Shown piece by piece: positions 6,031 to 8,216 of a DNA stretch of 8,216 bases (within the stretch, counting starts at the first letter, position 1; each line of letters starts with the position of its first letter). Made by a program: the position numbers and the translations under genes. The notes under the pieces are model-generated. The model made no database searches, was not told the origin of the DNA, and saw only the letters and a list, made by a program, of their open reading frames with translations. Source of the stretch: Verrucomicrobiota bacterium (GTDB lineage: Bacteria; Verrucomicrobiota; Verrucomicrobiia; Limisphaerales; AV2); assembly GCA_003219345.1 (NCBI GenBank), contig QHOP01000394.1, positions 7,625 through 15,840 of the forward strand. Direction: 5' to 3'.

Positions 6031-7323
6031 ATGAAAGCATACAAAATGGCAGCACTCAAAAGAGCGGTCCTCATTGTTCTCATGTCAGCAATGGTGGTGA
6101 CACCGTCATCAGTTCGTGCCGGGCAAGCTGCGGCCAAGGGAACGACACCGCCGGCGCAGGCCGTGGACAAAGTGAATGATGACGACACGGATCAGGCGCA
6201 GAAGCAAGAGGAAGCAAAACAGCGCGAACGCGAGCGACAGGAACGCGAGCAGGAGCGTCAGGAACGTGAGCGTGAACGCGCCGACCGACTTTATGAAAAG
6301 GGAACCAGGGCGCTGGACAAGCGACAGTACGAGGATGCCGCGAAACTGTTCGACGAGTTGATCCAAAAAGGAGGAGACCGCGTTGAAGGCGCTCACTATT
6401 GGAAAGCCTACGCTGAATACAAACAGGGACAGTTCAAAGAAGCTCTGGCAACCTACGAGTCGTTCGTGAAGGGGTTTCCGCAGAGTCGCTGGATGAATGA
6501 CGCCAGGCAGTTGGCGGTCGAGATTCAGCAAGCCGAGGGCCGACCGGTCAAACCGGAAGATCAGGCGGACGAGGAGCTGCAGCTGATGGCGTTGAACGGG
6601 CTGATGCACGCCGATCCGGAGAGGGCCTGGCCGTTGCTCCAAAAGCTACTGGAGAGCAGCCGGCCGCTGAAAATCAAAGAACAGGCCCTGTTCGTTTTGA
6701 GCCAGAGCGGTTCGGACAAGGCGCGTGAGGTCCTGGCCAGTTTTGCGCGCGGCCAGGCAAACCCCGACTTGCAGTTGAAGTCACTGGAGTATCTGGCGCT
6801 GTTCGGCGGCAAGGAAAGCCGGCAAACGCTCGAGGAAGTTTATAAGTCATCCGACGACAAGACAATCAAGCGGTCCATCCTCGGATTCTTCATGATCGGC
6901 GGCGATCGCGATCGTCTTTTGGCCGCGGCCAAAGGAGAAAAGGATGCCGATCTGCGCGGGGAGGCTATTGGACAACTCGGTGTGTTAGGCGCGCGCGACC
7001 AGCTTTCCGAGATGTATCAGGCGGAATCGGAGGAGAAGGTAAAAAGGAAAATCCTCGAGGCTCGCTCAGCCATTGAAAAAATAGGACTGATGGGCTCACC
7101 AAAAACAGCGGACGCGTTGGTGAAGATGTATGCGAACGAGATCGACAAAAATATCCGCAGGAAGGTGATCGAAGCGCTGTTTATGCAGGGCAACGCCAAA
7201 GCCATCGTGGAGATCGCCCGCAAAGAAACCGATCCTGAATTGAAGAAGAAGGCGGTGGAGCAGTTGTCCATCATGAACTCCAAGGAAGGGGCGGAATTTT
7301 TCGAGGAGATTCTGAACAAGTAA
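6031..7323 (+). CDS. Secreted TPR- and HEAT-repeat protein of unknown function
   Basis: This is a 430-residue protein. Residues 1-30 form a Sec-type signal peptide: basic n-region MKAYKMAALKR, hydrophobic AVLIVLMSAMVV, and likely cleavage after VRA (residue 30). Next come a short polar linker and a very charged Q/E/R helix (about 56-84). One or two tetratricopeptide units follow at about 86-150, with LYEKGTRALDKRQYEDAAKLFDELIQ and AHYWKAYAEYKQGQFKEALATYESFVKGFP. A long array of HEAT-like helical pairs then fills about 180-430, ending in EEILNK. Both repeat types are protein-interaction scaffolds; there is no enzymatic motif. It is probably periplasmic or outer-membrane associated. It lies 177 bp after the anti-sigma gene on the same strand and 9 bp before another HEAT gene, and this order is one I recall in Acidobacteria and Verrucomicrobia. 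A role in envelope assembly or stress sensing under the ECF factor is inference only. Confidence 0.85.
   Translation: MKAYKMAALKRAVLIVLMSAMVVTPSSVRAGQAAAKGTTPPAQAVDKVNDDDTDQAQKQEEAKQRERERQEREQERQERERERADRLYEKGTRALDKRQYEDAAKLFDELIQKGGDRVEGAHYWKAYAEYKQGQFKEALATYESFVKGFPQSRWMNDARQLAVEIQQAEGRPVKPEDQADEELQLMALNGLMHADPERAWPLLQKLLESSRPLKIKEQALFVLSQSGSDKAREVLASFARGQANPDLQLKSLEYLALFGGKESRQTLEEVYKSSDDKTIKRSILGFFMIGGDRDRLLAAAKGEKDADLRGEAIGQLGVLGARDQLSEMYQAESEEKVKRKILEARSAIEKIGLMGSPKTADALVKMYANEIDKNIRRKVIEALFMQGNAKAIVEIARKETDPELKKKAVEQLSIMNSKEGAEFFEEILNK
6220..6279 (+). repeat. Low-complexity repeat encoding an E/R/Q-rich helix
   Basis: Imperfect repeats of CAG-GAA-CGC-GAG-type codons encode residues 64-83 of the TPR-HEAT protein, a run made only of Q, R and E. 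Alternating acidic and basic residues predict a stable single alpha helix or coiled coil, probably a rigid spacer between the signal peptide and the TPR domain. Such tracts can change length by slippage. Confidence 0.7.
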
Positions 7324-7326
7324 GGA
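7322..7326 (+). promoter_or_regulatory. Ribosome binding site AAGGA
   Basis: AAGGA overlaps the stop codon of the TPR-HEAT gene and lies 6 bp before the ATG at 7333. It supports that start and tight co-expression of the two HEAT genes. Confidence 0.6.
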
Positions 7327-7332
7327 ACCCGT

Positions 7333-8216
7333 ATGAATCTCTCATCCTTCAAGGTAGGGCGGGCTTTCCACAGCCCGCCGGCGCGCAGGGCGCTCGGACA
7401 CCGAGCCCTGCCAGCGCGACTGCCCGAAATCATCATCATTATCATGCTCACGATGGCTGCGCCGAGTGCGGTGCTCTCGCAAGAGGCCCGGTTGGCCAAC
7501 GCTCAAACACAAAACCGCGCGGTCACTTCGGGTTTGGAAAAGGAATTCCGGTCGCTCGTGAAGAATCAGGTCGAAGCGGCCTGGATCGGTTATGCGGTCG
7601 CCGCGGTCGAAGGCAATCATCACATTTGTTGCTGCTCCTCCGAAGATCGTCATGCGCCCGCTTCCTTTCGCCATGGGCGATGCAGGTTGGAGGGCCGCGA
7701 TGACGGAATGAATTTTCAAACCAACAGCGAGAGCGATGAAGGGGAGAGAGCCGACTACCTTCTCGTGCTGTTCCGCGTCGCCGACAAGAGCGTCGGGAAG
7801 ATTCGCGTCTTTACCGAGGACTGCGAACTCGACGCTGGCGGGCTGTCGGTCTATTGGCTGACCGATGTCAAACCGAAGGAAAGCATCGACTTGCTGGCTT
7901 CATTCGTTGAAGGAAAAGAACCAGAAGCCAAGGCAGGCCGTAGAAAAAGCGAGTCGGCCATCGCAGCCATCGCCTTGCACGCCGACCCAGCGGCGGACAC
8001 CACACTCGAAAAATTCGTCGACGCAAAACGCCCTGAGGAAGTCCGGAAGAACACCGCCTTTTGGCTAGGCAATCTGCGCGGGGAAAAAGGCTACGAGATT
8101 CTGCATCGGATGGTCCGGGAAGATCCGAGCGACAAAATCCGCGAACATTGCACCTTTGCCTTGCACCTCAGCAAAGTGCCGGAAGCGGTCAACGCGATGA
8201 TCGAGACGGCGCGCAA
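7333..8216 (+). CDS. Probably exported HEAT-repeat-type protein with cysteine cluster, 3' end beyond window
   Basis: The frame is open from the ATG at 7333 to the window end (294 codons, no stop). A basic N-terminus (1-30) precedes a hydrophobic stretch EIIIIIMLTMAAPSAVLSQ (32-50), a likely signal peptide cleaved near residue 50. Residues 60-180 form a domain of unknown function with WIGYAVAAVEG (84-94), C99-C100-C101, C117 (RCRLE) and C164. From memory, related proteins beside TPR-HEAT genes share a W-x-G-Y...CC...C-x-L-E pattern. Residues 205-294 are alpha-helical repeats typical of HEAT, such as SAIAAIALHADPAADTTLEKFVDA and VRKNTAFWLGNLRGEKGYEILHRMV. It lies 9 bp after the TPR-HEAT gene with a good AAGGA site, so the two are surely co-transcribed. 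Codons 8-26 or so come from a palindromic repeat (7353-7412), making the signal n-region unusually long. Function unknown; probably partners the upstream protein in the periplasm. Confidence 0.8.
   Translation, partial: MNLSSFKVGRAFHSPPARRALGHRALPARLPEIIIIIMLTMAAPSAVLSQEARLANAQTQNRAVTSGLEKEFRSLVKNQVEAAWIGYAVAAVEGNHHICCCSSEDRHAPASFRHGRCRLEGRDDGMNFQTNSESDEGERADYLLVLFRVADKSVGKIRVFTEDCELDAGGLSVYWLTDVKPKESIDLLASFVEGKEPEAKAGRRKSESAIAAIALHADPAADTTLEKFVDAKRPEEVRKNTAFWLGNLRGEKGYEILHRMVREDPSDKIREHCTFALHLSKVPEAVNAMIETAR
7353..7412. repeat. 60-bp palindromic (MITE/REP-like) element inside a coding region
   Basis: The element is bounded by imperfect 8-bp terminal inverted repeats, GGTAGGGC (7353-7360) and GCCCTGCC (7405-7412), with one mismatch that pairs as G-U in RNA. 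Inside are two hairpins: GGCGGGCT/AGCCCGCC with a 6-nt loop (7358-7379), and AGGG-CG-CTCGG/CCGAG-CCCT (7387-7409). From memory, GGCGCTCGGACACCGAGCCC-type units occur as dispersed repeats in Verrucomicrobia subdivision 3 genomes. At 60 bp the element is exactly 20 codons and contains no stop in the host frame. Confidence 0.7.

Noticed and set aside
5732..6034. 100-codon plus-strand open frame spanning the anti-sigma 3' end and the intergenic repeat
   Set aside because: It runs out of frame through the anti-sigma gene and through the palindromic repeat; no domain, no ribosome site.
7444..7455. Alternative starts (ATG at 7444 or 7453) for the second HEAT gene, avoiding the repeat
   Set aside because: They would cut into the hydrophobic signal segment and have no Shine-Dalgarno, whereas 7333 has AAGGA at good spacing.

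Overview
The window is about 60% GC and densely coded. It looks like chromosome from a Verrucomicrobiota-type bacterium (Pedosphaera/Limisphaerales-like), with Acidobacteriota as the main alternative. I infer this from remembered protein styles: a divergent epimerase N-terminus of a kind common in Verrucomicrobia and Planctomycetes, an ECF sigma / zinc anti-sigma / TPR-HEAT gene order also seen in Acidobacteria, and short GC-rich palindromic repeats. No rRNA or marker gene is present, so the phylum is not proven.

Region 1 (1-299) holds the first 36-37 codons of a leftward NAD-dependent epimerase/dehydratase-type gene. The divergent intergenic region carries two adjacent inverted repeats. One is a perfect 6+6 bp dyad (ATTGTT-N8-AACAAT) of MarR-operator style that overlaps a TTGACA -35-like hexamer just upstream of a marR gene.

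Region 2 (300-4342) is a tight rightward operon of three genes: a MarR-family regulator, an apolipoprotein N-acyltransferase-like membrane nitrilase (Lnt-like), and a full-length two-domain Aas (acyltransferase plus acyl-ACP synthetase). The gaps are 3 bp and then a 4-bp ATGA overlap. In characterised bacteria Lnt takes an acyl chain from a phospholipid and leaves a lysophospholipid, and Aas re-acylates lysophospholipid. The operon therefore reads as a coupled lipoprotein-acylation and lysolipid-repair module under its own repressor.

Region 3 (4343-8216) is a second rightward block: an ECF sigma factor, overlapped by 4 bp by a one-pass membrane anti-sigma factor with an intact H-x3-C-x2-C zinc motif. 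After a 177-bp gap with a strong palindromic repeat come a secreted TPR+HEAT protein and a second, probably exported, HEAT-type protein with a cysteine cluster, cut by the window edge. The second HEAT gene has no closing stop in the window. Near its 5' end it contains a 60-bp palindromic repeat that reads through in frame, ahead of the hydrophobic part of its signal sequence.

The best candidates for something undescribed are the marR-lnt-aas coupling, the sigma/anti-sigma/secreted-HEAT locus of unknown function, and the in-frame repeat insertion. No RNA genes, CRISPR arrays, transposases or convincing intrinsic terminators were seen.
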